A stretch of 64,000 nt of DNA, taken from contig NW_020170453.1 in NCBI RefSeq assembly GCF_000524195.1, positions 146,300 to 210,299 of the forward strand. Direction: 5' to 3'. A program made the position numbers and the translations under genes. Origin of the DNA: Echinococcus granulosus (Eukaryota > Platyhelminthes > Cestoda > Cyclophyllidea > Taeniidae). Positions 12,824 to 24,691 of this stretch are shown here, in pieces. Each line of letters begins with the position of its first letter. Positions within the stretch are counted from its first letter, which is position 1. The notes beneath the pieces are model-generated. The model did not search any database. It was not told the origin of the DNA and saw only the letters and a program-made list of their open reading frames with translations.

Positions 12824-15800
12824 TGTTTGCGAGCACCACCAAGGTCAGTTAGGAGTGGAGAGACAATGAAAGCGGGAGAGAGAGAGAGAGACAGCAAGTG
12901 TGCTGAGCGCGCAGTGATGAGAAATGCGCCACAGTTGTGCCTGTGATAACACGATTTACCGCACCGCACCCCACCTCAGCCAATCACCGACGAGTGTGCT
13001 CTGCGTATATGCCTTGGTGTGCGAGAAAGTACGATTTTGTACTTGTGTAGGTTTGTTTGCAGGCACAAATGTGAACATTTGTTAAGTCGTGAATAAATTA
13101 GACCACTTGTCGAGAACAATCCAAATCTTACATTTATTCTCCCTTTGACATCAAGTTTGAGTCCGCTCATTCATGTCTCACTGAAAAGAATTCTACCATG
13201 TACCAAATCACTATCGTCTTTCATCCTCAGGGAAGCAAAGCTAGTCTTTCAATATAGAAACGCTTGATTGGTTAAGATTTGCTCTGTAAAAATGCTCAAT
13301 AGAGATCGTAGAACCCAATAACCTGACACCCAATTTGATCCGGATCACTTAAAGGGATGTAAGAGTAAGCGTATCATCATTCCCTCTTCTTCACCTTCTT
13401 TAAGCACTTGTATTAAGCCAAAGGTCCAGTAATATCAAAAGCGCCATTAATTTATCTCCTGTGGGTAGGACACCAAAATGAGCCAGGCTTCTGCATGCCT
13501 GGTTGGGTCCGAGTGACAATTTATGGTCGTATGTTTCGTTTTTTTTGGGGTTTTTATTCTCCGATGGATCATATGACAGCTCTCCTTTGATATTTGGCCT
13601 TATCGGTGCTGAAATTTTTTTTGCTGTAAACATTTGTCATATGTGAAATTTTGAGGACACAATCGTGTTTTTCGTTATATAATCCCATGGCTCAATTAGA
13701 GGCAAAAGGAGTGGGCTTAAACCTTTTCTAGCCTTCATAGGTAACTTGGATGCTTGCACTCATCTCCTTTAAAGTGCCCATTGGAAATTATCAGAAGTGT
13801 GTGTTGTCTTGGACTAATTTGGCCTTGGGAATGAACCCCTCAACCGAGCTCTGTTGAGTCTAGAAAGAGCGGTTTTCCTGCTCCTGCTCAATTCTAAGAG
13901 AGGAGAGGAGGAAGAAAGAAAATTTGAAAAAAAGAATTAGACCGAATTACGGAAATGCTTAGCCATACTACTGAAATTGATTTCAGCCTGCTGACGCCAA
14001 CAGATACTACTTACAAAATTATAGCATACGCAGATAAAAATGGACATTAACGTATCAAGCATAATTCAAAGTTACCTCATCAACGAAAGTGGGACTGAAA
14101 TTTGTTCCACGCTGCAAAACTATGCCTTTCTTAAGGCATCACGAAAACAGTTTTTCCCGTAAATTATATGCCAGGTAGCTAAATGTACACAACATTATAA
14201 GCAGTAGTAACGCATCACTTTCAAACTTACCTCTGTAAAGTGTACAAATCTAATAAGACACTGTTTTTTTGCCTTTAATGTTCTACTTTTGCCCAGTAAA
14301 ATTAGAAATAATTTTATTAAACTGCAGGAATGCTTAGTCCCCTCATCATCAGGATGTGTTGGGAAAAAATTAACCAACTTTTAGCCAAGGGGAAATTCGG
14401 CTGACCCATCAAAAAGAAAAGCCAATTGTTCCGCTTAAGAAATTTTGTCTTTTGAGCCATTTTAACAAAACGCTCTTCAGAAGAGGCAAATCCTCTCGCA
14501 GCAACCACGTGCAGGCACAATTTGCTTTGTGACCTTGGCGGCCTAATTAGTCACCTGAGAGGTAAGCAGAAACACGTCTTTTGGTGTTGATGGAAGACAC
14601 ATGCATCTCTTGCAACTGACAATCTATGAATCAGATGACGCAGTGATGGTTTTGTCAGTCGCTTCAAATTTGCTTCAATGTCTCTGCTGTTTGTGCAGAA
14701 AGACATGTGTGCGAAACCCAGAGACTATGATTGTCATCTATCGCTGTCAAATTAACGGTTACTTCGTAATCTGAATTGGGCAGATTATTGTGTAAGAAAG
14801 ATGTGGAATTAGGAGTTACGGCACAGCCTCCTCCTACTTCACTGAGGCAGGAGCACTTTTTTCATCATCAATGCGGATCCCACTTGGATGCCTTCGAAAA
14901 ATTTTTTTTTTGCCTACTTGTGACGAAATCATGGGCAGTCAAGCCCAAATGATACATCTTGAGAGGTAAATTTAATATTTCTACGAAATAGAGGTGAAAT
15001 GTAATGGAATATAGCGTTTGAGCGGCGGCTTGGCACTGATGGCAAAAGGGTGTTTTAAACAAACTTGATTTAGCTTTATCCAGGTTTGGCGCGATTTCCG
15101 GTTTTCGGTATTAATATTGATGCCATCATCGCGGCAAAATAAGGCATGTTTAATATCCCTACGAAACTACTTTTACAAGATACTCCCGTGGAGAGAAAAC
15201 CTTCGGTGGGGAGTAACTTAGGTGCGTTTGGGGATTTTAAGGGACCTCCATCTCATGGAAGCTAAGCAACCACTCATTTGCATAAAAGGGGACTTTTGAG
15301 TAACAACAAAAGTAGATACCATGGATTTAGCTACTTTGCGTAGTGGGAAAGATAAATGGAAGCATTGAGTGAACCAAGGTAAGTGTTGCGAGAAGGGGGC
15401 GGAAGGCCACCTATTAAGTCCCGCTGATTTTATTAACCCCATGTAAAAGTCGATGCAACCTTCTTATGTGAGAATTCTGCTGGTAATTTTACTTTTGCGA
15501 CGTGCGTAAAAGTGCGGTGAAAATACTTTGAGAGTACAAATGTCGCAAGTTCATTCCCACCCGGGGCTTGAAGCTGAAGACGCAAGACACAGCCTAATCA
15601 ATTAGTTCGAAGCCACTCTACAGAGTTTATTTGGGAATGTTGTTAGATTTCCAAGGACCCTCCTATTCTATGAATAGCGCTTATCGTTTCAGGGATCACT
15701 TGCAGACAAAATGTCAACCAGAGGGTAAAAGATATCCCTTGATTGCCGAATCCGCGGCCAGGACAATCCACCAATATTATTTATAGCTTGCGCAATAAAT

Positions 15801-16661
15801 CCTTAAACAAAAAAATAAATTCCATTTTATTCAATTCAAATAAGCAAATTTTTAGGCGGGTTTGTGGAAGTTTTAACCTACTGATACATAATAAGTAGAA
15901 GTATTAATAAAAATCCCAAATGATTAGAGCAGTGGTACATGAATCTGTGCAGAATTTTTTCAAACCCAAATATGAGTAAAATATGCATGCGCAATAAACC
16001 TCATCAGCCATTACAAACTAAGACTCTCACATTTAAGGGTCAGAATGGCTGGAAGTCTATTTGCACCTTTGATGCCTCCTGATTTTCATATATCATTTCA
16101 AGTACTCATTTTCTACTTCTATTTTACTAAGTACATCTTTTTCTATAAAAAAACAAGTTTGAAAAACGGTTTTATAGCTGAATGATGGTGGATTTGCCAG
16201 TCTCCCACATTTGGACCGCCTTTCAAAAGCACTTTAAAGTCTAAGCTTCCATCAGCCAAAAACCAGTATAATTCATCGTCTTTTGCTTAATATAACAAAA
16301 ATAAGACAGTGACGTTGAGAATTTGAAATTAAATTTTGCTAGGTCTATTCGAAGTCCTCAAGCACAACAATGAATTGTTGAAGAGAAGTTTTCGTAGTCT
16401 TCGTCAAACCGTTTTAATTGATGCCTGTCACTGAATGGGTGGGCCAATAAGGCCACGTCAAAGCTTGTTGAAGAAGGCTTCTACCTTCCGCTTGCATGCG
16501 AAGTCCGTGCGTAATTGGGTGTGGCAGGTTTTATTGACATGGTGACACCCACATTCTCGCTGATCTGTTCGTGAAACCAACCAAAGCATTTCCTTTGAAG
16601 GTCGCACTAACTAATAATTGAGTTAAGTGGAGTCTCAATTCAAGATCCACTTCTCCCTCAC
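12824..16661. other. intergenic, no recognised gene
   Basis: Upstream region of the BTB gene and of the first Kunitz gene, AT-rich with only short unrelated open frames. A GA dinucleotide tract lies at 12875-12892, close to the BTB gene start. No domain or transposon hallmark was recognised. Confidence 0.5.
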
Positions 16662-18477
16662 ATGCATCTACCATTCCTACTTCTATTCCTTCTGGCCTTC
16701 ACCGGCTCTCAAGGTTCGTCTCTTTCAAAATATCACCTTTCTGGTTCTTTCATTATCTTGCATTTGCGCGTACCATATTTTAAAGAGACTTAGTCTTCTG
16801 AAAATGTCATGCTACGCAAGAGGCTAAGTAGAACATTATGGTAGGTAAATGGAGGGGCTGGTGGAATTGTAATAGAAGTAACTTGAACGGTTCTTTGTAA
16901 GGCCAGAATGACATTAGGTGTCTAATTATGATGAACTTATTTAAAAAGAATTAAACTCTTAATTACCAACTTTTTACTAAACCCTCAGAATGTAGGACAT
17001 AGCAATATAGAATGTCGCCTCAGGTAACCTAAGGAACTGTCATTTATATTTTAAAAGATTGCTCTGTATTTTACTAAATCTACTACCTATTCCTGTAGCA
17101 AAGTAATTGTGCCAAAGTGCTTTCTTTACAAGTGTTTTGCTCAAAGTCACTTACAAAATGTCCTTCTCATAGGTGTTGAACTTTTGACTTCCGATTAACA
17201 ACTAGCAATACCGAAAAGCAAACGCCAGATTTGTTTTAAAACTAGTTTTACTTTACATGGGCTTTGGCTCTAGAGATTAACTTGCCTTATTAATGTGATT
17301 AGCCTAAGCTGTCTTTATGCCTCAAAGCAAATTTGATTTAGACATTTGAAAGATGCTGTTTGTGCCCTCCAGATATTCGCAAAACTTATTAATGTTATGT
17401 TCTCAAAACACAAAGTAACTTGCGGTGAATCTAGGAAATGGTAAACATTTAGTCTGCCTATTCTATTGTTAAGAAGATTTATGAAGCGTCTAAGTGAATA
17501 GCCGCTTTATTTTTCGACTATAATTCAAAGTGGATAGTTCAAATCGACTAACACCTCAAGCTAAGGTGACCTTCTTACTGGTACCATGTTGAATGCCCCT
17601 CTAGTATGGGTACCATTCACAGGACACCTGGGGTAAAAACTCATTGATATTGTACAGCCCCTCAAATAGCCATTTTCAAAGTAATGTAGCGCTTTTTGTG
17701 GCACAAGGCAATTCACTTCAACTGTTAATCTCAACTTTTTTGACGGCATCAATTAATTTGGTTGGTTAAAACACAATTTTGATGCTGGGAATGGACGTAA
17801 ATAGGTGGAAATTTTGAGCAATTTTAGGTTTGACTTCCCAAAAGCAAAAACTATTAAGCAAAAGTCAAGTGCTTGTCTCTAACTTGCAGTAATTAGATTA
17901 GCATAGACGTTTAAGATATGTTGAGTGTGTCGATCAGGTTGAGACATTGTCAAGTTAGCTTTAATAATGGAGACCAAAGAGTCCCCAGTTTTAATTATAA
18001 TCACATTTGTTCATGCATTTCATTGTGCGAAAGGCAAAACGTCATTACTAATATAGTAGCCGCAGCAGCGCTTTATATTCTTCTTTGTTTTTGGAAAAAA
18101 ATGAAATGTTGATTCTAAACTAAACATGTTTGATGCACGAGGCCGTGGATGCTCTTTCGGCTGTAGTGAACCAGCAACTCAAAGCTAATAAAATATTTTT
18201 CCTAAAATTGTTTGAGCATAAGTGTGATGCATATCATGATGCCCTTTCTTCGTTACTCTTCCCTCTCCACATCCCAGGCCTTCACAGAGACTGCAAGGAT
18301 CCCATTGACCCAGGTCGTGGCAGAGCAGCCTTCCGGCGGTTTGCCTACGATGCGGATGCCAAGGGGTGTCGTTCCTTCATCTGGGGCGGTTGTAATGCCA
18401 ACAAGAATAACTTTGAGACGCTGGAGGAGTGCCAAGCCAAGTGCGAGCATGGCCGTCCCCAATGCTCCATCGCCTAG
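16662..18477 (+). CDS. secreted single-domain Kunitz protein, atypical cysteines
   Basis: Two exons, 16662-16713 and 18278-18477, join in phase 1 to 84 codons (83 residues). Exon 1 encodes a textbook signal peptide (MHLPFLLLFLLAFTGSQ) and is too short to stand out as an open frame; it was found by matching phase and the exon structure of the neighbouring Kunitz genes. Exon 2 is a Kunitz domain: CKDPIDPGRGRAAFRRFAYD, CRSFIWGGCNANKNNF, and the ending EECQAKCEHGRPQC. The cysteine normally at BPTI position 14, just before P1, is Gly here, while its partner (GGC, position 38) is kept and an extra Cys lies six residues past the last domain Cys. The P1-equivalent residue is Arg. Secreted, presumably a protease inhibitor or channel ligand as known for other tapeworm Kunitz proteins; which one cannot be read from sequence. 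Intron 1.56 kb. Confidence 0.85.
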
Positions 18478-20477
18478 CCTGAGCCTGCCCTCGGAATCGC
18501 TGCCAATTTTCCTGTCATAATAACAGAAGGCACTAATCGAGATTTGGGTATTAAATATTTTAGATTAAGGACTTTGGCAGCTTTTCAAGAGTATTCGCCT
18601 AATTAATTCACTTTTTAACGCCACTTGCATACAATTAAGCGCTCGAGGGGTCATGAGTTGAAGTGGCAGTTTGTCATTAAAAATTACGCCTTATAGGTCT
18701 AATAACCAGCCCTTCAGGTAGTAAAGCCTGCAATTTGACCAGCCTAGCATCCACTTTGGAGGCGTCACGAGGGGCATGAGCTGTAAGATGACGCATGAAC
18801 CGTAAAAGTTGATGCAGTTATAGGTCCCAGAGGATAGCGATGTCCTCCTAAAAACACCATATCCTTCAAACCCTACCCTTTTGAAGTGCACTTCTCTTAC
18901 GGCATTTCTTGAGGTCCTGCACACGTCAGAAGGTCCTTAATGCAGGATTACTTTTCCAATTCACCCAGTTTATTTTTTTGTCATTTAAACGAATACCTTC
19001 TAACATAAAAATTTGGATCATGAGGAAAACAAATAATCTTTCTTGGATGTTGGTCAGTGATGGCAGATAAGTTGCTACTTAAAATGTCAAGGCATTATAA
19101 CATCCAAAAGGCATTTCTAAGCTTCAGAAAAGGCAGTGGCTCGTTGTTCATTTCCATCACGATTGAACTAGGCAATTGTCACTCTCCTTCCTGACCAGGA
19201 AGGGTTCATTTATCCCTCAGGGTTGCATGTTGTAATTTGGGTATCATAAAACGGCACTGATTTGGGGAAGTAAGGAATCGCTGGACCGCAGAACAAACCA
19301 GGCTTTGGACTTTCCCGTAGTTTTGAGGTCATAGAAGTGCACGTTATGGTTCAAAGATTCAAAGCCAGACACTTTGAAGGAAGGCAAGAAAACTTACCTC
19401 AAAATAGTGGATCAGTTGGAGGAAGAGGCTCTCCTCATACCGCATTGCACTTTGGACCAGGAGGAAGGCACTGCCTCATCCTCCGTATCTTCCTCATAAT
19501 CTTCCATGCAATTCGTCATTTCCTGTTAACATTGGAAAATTTCTTGTGTAACAGACACTTCGGAAAGAAAACTAAGGCACAAAGGTGACTAGAATTTGGA
19601 GCATTGTTGTCCGCTATTTCAGAAGGCGAATCCGTGAGCTCTCTTTTATAAGTAGGGTCTCCACAAAACCTACTGTCCCTCAACAACGGTAATAACCTGG
19701 TGATGTGTTAGCGAGTCTCCTGATACCTCTCGAGGTCAACGATCAGATAAGTGGTAGAAAAGGACGTCAGAGCAGATGACGCAATAACTACGCAATGGAG
19801 GGCTGCGGTCAATGTGTACGAGCAGAGTATGTCTGGGTGTGAGTCTGAGTGTCGATGGTTCTAGCTGCGCGTGGTTACAGCAACTGGCTGACCTCGGTCT
19901 TTAAGTGGTTATTAGTACAGTTAAAGTACATCTCAACTTGATATGAGACAATCAGGAGAGAGTGAGCGAGAGTACGACCCTCTCGAATGTTCAGAGGTTA
20001 GGATGCCATCAAATCTTCTGAGAGATCAAAGAAGAACATTTTTCCAAAGCTGAAAACACAAATCTGTGGGTTAGGGCCATAGGCCTAAAAGTTATCAAAA
20101 CCGAATCAAGCAATAATGCAGCAGGTGGCCACGGACCGCATACCTGAGCGATCATTTAAGTTTAGGCTACGTAATTCTGACCTGTCAGAAGTGCTCATAC
20201 CAAAGCCTTGTACCTCAGAAGGGGACCTTTAACACCATTGGAATAAATAGAGAAAAAGAAATTTGTGACCTACCACAGGAGCATGAAAACGTCGTCTCCT
20301 TCAAAATGTTGCATTACCTCACGAAAGAGGCAAGTGAAGACATTAAAAACCAATTAATGCAACCTCAAGATGCAAAACCACAACGAGAAAAACAAGACTG
20401 GAAAATTAAACGCGCGTTTAATGAGTGAATGAATGATGCGGTCACATATTTATGACTGTCTTCATAGTATGCGCACC
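18478..20477. other. intergenic spacer between divergently organised Kunitz genes
   Basis: No firm gene. On the minus strand there is a clean TATAAAAG at about 19645 and, 150-250 bases further, an acidic short frame ending near a GTAAGT donor at about 19390; this might be an exon but no family is recognised. Confidence 0.4.
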
Positions 20478-21060
20478 TTAGTGACCGCACATGCTCTCAC
20501 ATTGCTCCTTCGAGTGGAATTGATTCTTGTTGCCACCGCAGCCACCGTAGATGAAGCGAACACACTCTCCTGACTCCTGATGGAAACCCCACCTGGGGAA
20601 GTAGGCGCGGCAAAAGCCCGGATCAAGAGGCAATTTGCAGGGGTCAATGCGAGCTGAAGACATGGAAAAAAAGGGTCAAAAAGCTGGAAATTACATTCGC
20701 TAGCGATGTGAAAACACGTACAACCGTTTCAATTAGCCAGTTTTCTGCTATCCCATTGGCCAAAATTCATGAAAACACCATTGCATCACTACTGTTAGGA
20801 TTTCTCAACGCTAGACAAATCAGACTACGAGGCGATGACAAGATAGGAAGAGGTGTGACAAGGGTATAGATATCTGATGGACTTGAGAGTAACGGCCCTC
20901 CACAATCGGTACAAGCTATGGCAATGTATGCAAGGGGATTCAAGCGAGCCAAAGAAGAGAATGAGGTAAGGTGAGAGCAAAGAGGGGATAGTAGCGACAG
21001 GAACGTACCTTCAGAAAAGCTGATGGCCACGAGAAGGAAAAGCGCGAAGGCGGCAACCAT
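20478..21060 (-). CDS. secreted single-domain Kunitz inhibitor (P1 Arg)
   Basis: Exon 1 (21060-21009, 52 bases) encodes the signal peptide MVAAFALFLLVAISFSE and ends at GTACGT; exon 2 (20653-20478, 176 bases) starts after TTCAG in phase 1, giving 75 residues. The mature domain begins ARIDPCKLPLDPGFCRAYFP and has all six Kunitz cysteines, the FIYGGCGGNKNQF core and a C-terminal CESMCGH. The residue after Cys14 (P1) is Arg followed by Ala, the pattern of trypsin-like protease inhibitors. Secreted. The same 52+176 exon structure recurs at 24692-25906, so the two are recent duplicates. A conserved TATA block lies 70 bases upstream of the ATG. Confidence 0.93.
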
Positions 21061-21129
21061 CTTTGCTTAGCAGCAGTGAATTTGGAGGGCTTTGTGGATT
21101 CCGTGGGTGGGCTCATCCTTTCGCCCTCA

Positions 21130-21150
21130 TTTATAGTCTGCACCGGAAGT
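21130..21150 (-). promoter_or_regulatory. TATA box with upstream ACTTCCGG block
   Basis: On the minus strand TATAAATGA (TATAAA at 21135-21130) sits 70 bases before the Kunitz ATG, preceded by ACTTCCGG (21150-21143), an ETS-like core. The same arrangement, at the same distance from the ATG, is present at 25975-25995, whereas the decayed copy between them lacks it. Confidence 0.65.
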
Positions 21151-22190
21151 AATTTGGTCCCACAGTTTACATTTCCACGGATAAATTGAACTTAACGACA
21201 CGATCAGGCACACACAGTGGCTAAGGGGGGCATCAAAAAAGCCTCTTAATGATGCAGTATTCCAAAATGGTAAAGTCTCAACCGGAAGTAAGAAGCTTTT
21301 TGCCATGAGAACATCACAATAATTGCCTAATCTTGACTGGAATTGCACTACAGCATCCCCTTTCCATTATTCTTGCTCTACTCTTATACAATTTACTGGA
21401 GTTCATTGTATGGAGTTATTTAGAATGGAGCTTTGACCACTTGTACACAAAAAAGGTTGACATTAGGGTTTGGCTTTTGATTATGGGGTCATTTTGACAA
21501 CTAGTTTCTAATTTGAAAGAAGCAGATAGGGTTGATGTGCCATGCCTGTGCAAAAAGTTGCGCAAGTTAGTTCTAAGAAAGAAATTGCTCTCTTTCTAGG
21601 TACTTATGATTTCTGACTTGATCTCACAACGGCATTCTGGAGGAGTATGGAACTGTAATTTCCTGTGGAATCAAAGACATCCCGGTGTTGACCAAGCCCG
21701 AATGAACTTAACCTTACTGTGTGCCTCGTCGAAAATAAGTTACTCCCGAAGGTACAATCGCACATTCATTAAAAAGCACTATTTTAGTAGTCGCTTTATC
21801 CCGCAGTACTTAGAATGGCATTTCCTCAACAGTAAGTCCGACATTTCTTGAGCCAGCAAAAAACACTCACCATTAATTTTCTCATTCATTTGATATTTGC
21901 CAAGTAGAGGTAACTCTCCCACCAAAAATGTCTCTTCAATTTAAAATCTACAACAATTTGGTAATTATTTCAACGCTCACGCTGTTAAATGTTACGATAT
22001 GTCTGGAAGCACGAGAAATTTCCTACAAATAATTTTTCTTCAACAGGTTGCAAGGTGCTCACTTATCCCATGTTCATTTCATTTAAAAAATGCTGATGAA
22101 GCTAAAGTTAAGTGAGCAGATGGAGGGATAATTTGGTAGGCAAGTTATTTGAGTGGTCATTGTATGTAGGTCAGTGCATTAGTTGGGAAG
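21130..22190. repeat. duplicated Kunitz 5' flank, copy 1
   Basis: The promoter flank matches 25975-26410 in scattered blocks in the same order: the CCGGAAGTAATTTG block, a CATTAAAAAGC stretch (about 21770 and 26145), AATTATTTCAACGC (about 21965 and 26208) and GAGCAGATGGAG next to AAGTTATTTG.GTGGTCA (about 22115 and 26340). Copy 1 contains several hundred extra bases. This marks a segmental duplication including the gene. Confidence 0.6.
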
Positions 22191-22347
22191 AAGACTCCTC
22201 CAAATCTACCTTTCACAGGTGCACAACTAAAGCATACAGTGCAAAAGCGCTAAGATACTTGAAATCTCGCCCAACAAACAAGAAGGGTAGGCACACATAG
22301 TTTGCAAGAAGTAGTCGAAGTGATAACATGCGATAGTCCGCACAGTT

Positions 22348-22692
22348 TTGATTGTTTCTCAAACCATTGACTGTGAATATGACAAACTCTTAGTTTGTAA
22401 TTTCGCTCCCAAAGTTTCTTACCACTTAGTTGCAGTGTCGAAGTACCCGATCGCCTACGCGCTCATTAATCTCATGATATCGTGCCTACTTAAAAATGAA
22501 AACCTCAATGACAGTTTAAAACAAGTTTGTAACGATCTTGCTGGAAGCCATCACTCAGAATTGTTAGAAGATCATCAACTGCAAAGTTGGTTGATTACGT
22601 TTGATGTACAAAGTTTGATTAAATCATTCACTTACAAAGAAATTCAATTTATTTTCGAGCGCGATGGAGAACTTGGCGATATTTTCTCTTAG
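22348..22692 (+). other. long open frame without ATG start, unassigned
   Basis: A 114-codon open frame, beginning only with TTG and with its first ATG well inside, lies in the Kunitz spacer. It has no recognisable domain, no clear splice acceptor and no resemblance to its neighbours. It may be chance; kept because of its length. Confidence 0.15.
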
Positions 22693-22840
22693 CCGAGTTT
22701 GGAGAAGGTATAAATGGTTAATAAAATTTATTTAAACGGTATTTAATAGATGATTGGTGCGGTTACATTCCTGTAACTATCCCGGCCAAGGCTTGTCTGC
22801 TTTGACGACCACACACTACCTTAAAATTAAACTTTTTATC

Positions 22841-23290
22841 AGATCAGTTCTCGTTGCCACCACAGCCACTGTAGTTGAGGCGAATGCGTGGATTTAATCT
22901 AGGGTTAAAATCTAATCTCTTGAAGGATTTACGTTATGGGCCTGCGTCTCTTGGCAACGTGCACACAGGGTTCAAATTGGCTGAAAATACGGGAGGAAAA
23001 TATCTTTGCATATCCACACCAGCGAATTAGCTGAGCGTAATAGATTTGAGGAAAAAGTGGTGCATCTATCAGCTGCAGAACAGGCAAAGTGGTAAATGGT
23101 GCAGGAGCAGTTGCAGTTAAGGGTAAGGCATTGTCGCCTTATTGTCTCTGAGTTCAGCTAAAACCTATGCTTGCATAATGACCAAAAAATGGACACATTG
23201 AATATACGATAGCAAGCACAGGACTCTTAAATACCTTCAGAGAAGCTGAGGACCATAAAAACGTAGAGGGCCAAATCAAGGCTTATTTCC
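22841..23290 (-). pseudogene. decayed Kunitz gene
   Basis: Around 22890-22841 the minus strand still reads NYSGCGGNEN, matching the FIYGGCGGN core of the intact neighbours, then hits a stop; the rest of the domain has degenerated. At about 23285-23232 a degraded signal-peptide exon (LYVFMVLSFSEG with a donor-like GAAGGTA) has lost its ATG. The sequence between them aligns with the intron of the Kunitz gene at 24692, for example the blocks GTAAATGGTGCAG and CATTGTCG. The piece is a dead member of the tandem array. Confidence 0.75.
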
Positions 23291-23514
23291 GGTGAATAGT
23301 GAAGATGTTGGCAAGTGCTCTGCTCCTGCGCCTTTTACACTTCACCAGTGCAAGTATTTATTTTAGACGTGAGTGGGATTTATGATACTGGGAACATAAG
23401 TATTGGCAACGAGGTTTAAAATCTATTTCTTAAAAATTCCTCATTGGAAAGGCCTGGTTTGACAGGCAGTTCCGACGCTTTTTAACAGCATGTGTAGGGC
23501 ACCAAAACTTTGCT

Positions 23515-23640
23515 GAGGAGGAAAGAAGACATCATGATAGGGCAGTACATGTATTGTCAACGCACAGAGGGGCTGGGGGGTTTACCGGCATGACCCGGAG
23601 ACCTGACCACCCAGGGGAATTACCAAGGCCGGGGCTTTAA
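23515..23640 (+). repeat. dispersed repeat family, copy A
   Basis: Contains the family core GAAAGAAGACAT, then CACAGAGGGGCTGGGGGG, then ACCGGCATGACCCGGAG. Comparable copies are at 25325, 38395, 39040, 49345 and, inverted, 56000. Confidence 0.6.
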
Positions 23641-24691
23641 ACAAGCAACTAAAGTACTGCAAATATTTACAACTTGATTTGAAAAGAATGTCAACTATGT
23701 CAATTGTAAAATGCCTTGAACATCACCTGAAGGGTAAATTAATTCGTCAAACGGGAGCATTATAATTCCTTGAAGACGAGTACTTGCGTTAACTTATCTC
23801 GGCAAAAGCCAATCTTTTAAAGTGTGGAAAGTATGCATCATGATTGAACTTTTAGCTAGACGGGCTTTATAATCCTGCTGTTTGTTGAAATGTCTCGTCA
23901 CCAGCCACAGCTCTGTGGTGATGCTTACTCGCCCCGACACTGGGCAGGTTGGGGAAGGCTCGGTCCCGCCCCATTCAGTGAGTCTTGAATTCGGATTTTA
24001 GGGAATGCCATAGGTGCTGAAATGCCACTTTTTACTAGTGGATGGTATTTGTTCACGGCGAAATCGGTTGCCTAAGCACATATGCACATATAAGGTGAAG
24101 ATATCGCCGTATTCGCTTAAGTGTCTTTGCGTCACCTCACACATGTTAGGGTGGTATTTCATGGTATAAAATCGCAGTTAATAGAGCCTTCTCCAAGTCT
24201 ATCATCTACTTCAAGCATCTTGCGTCCGTTATACAAACAACGATTCTTCAAGCAACTAGACAACAGTATCCACACTTTAAATAAGAAGTGCTGTTATTCC
24301 AAAATGGGAATCGACCGGAAAGAGCGTTCAGTCTGCTCAAGAGAACTAGAGTGAAAGTAAGAACACCCATGTCATCAGCACACCCTAATAAGCCGCAATA
24401 AGCCATACTAGCCTTCACTAGCCACCAAAAGAACTGAATGTCTGAGGTCCTAATGCATGGGCAGATGATTTGGATCCTCCCTTATTTCGACGACATTTAG
24501 TGTAGCCCATTTCTACGAGCACTTCAATAACATCAGTGGCACAAATTTACAAGCGACAAGTCTAAGCCAGCAAACCCCATTTGGGGAAAGCCAAAACGCC
24601 GTACCACATCATTTAAACGCGCGTTTAGGAAATAAGTGATACAGTCGATGAGGCTTCACCCAACAGTTTTCAGAAGTCACCTCCGAATGTC

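Noticed and set aside
18130..18277. ORF extension upstream of the Kunitz domain as coding sequence
   Set aside because: The open frame continues leftwards past the acceptor at 18277, but it has no signal peptide; the exon at 16662 supplies one in matching phase.
18253..18520. Alternative frames over the first Kunitz gene
   Set aside because: Shifted readings of the Kunitz exon; only the frame with the cysteine pattern and matched splice phase is real.
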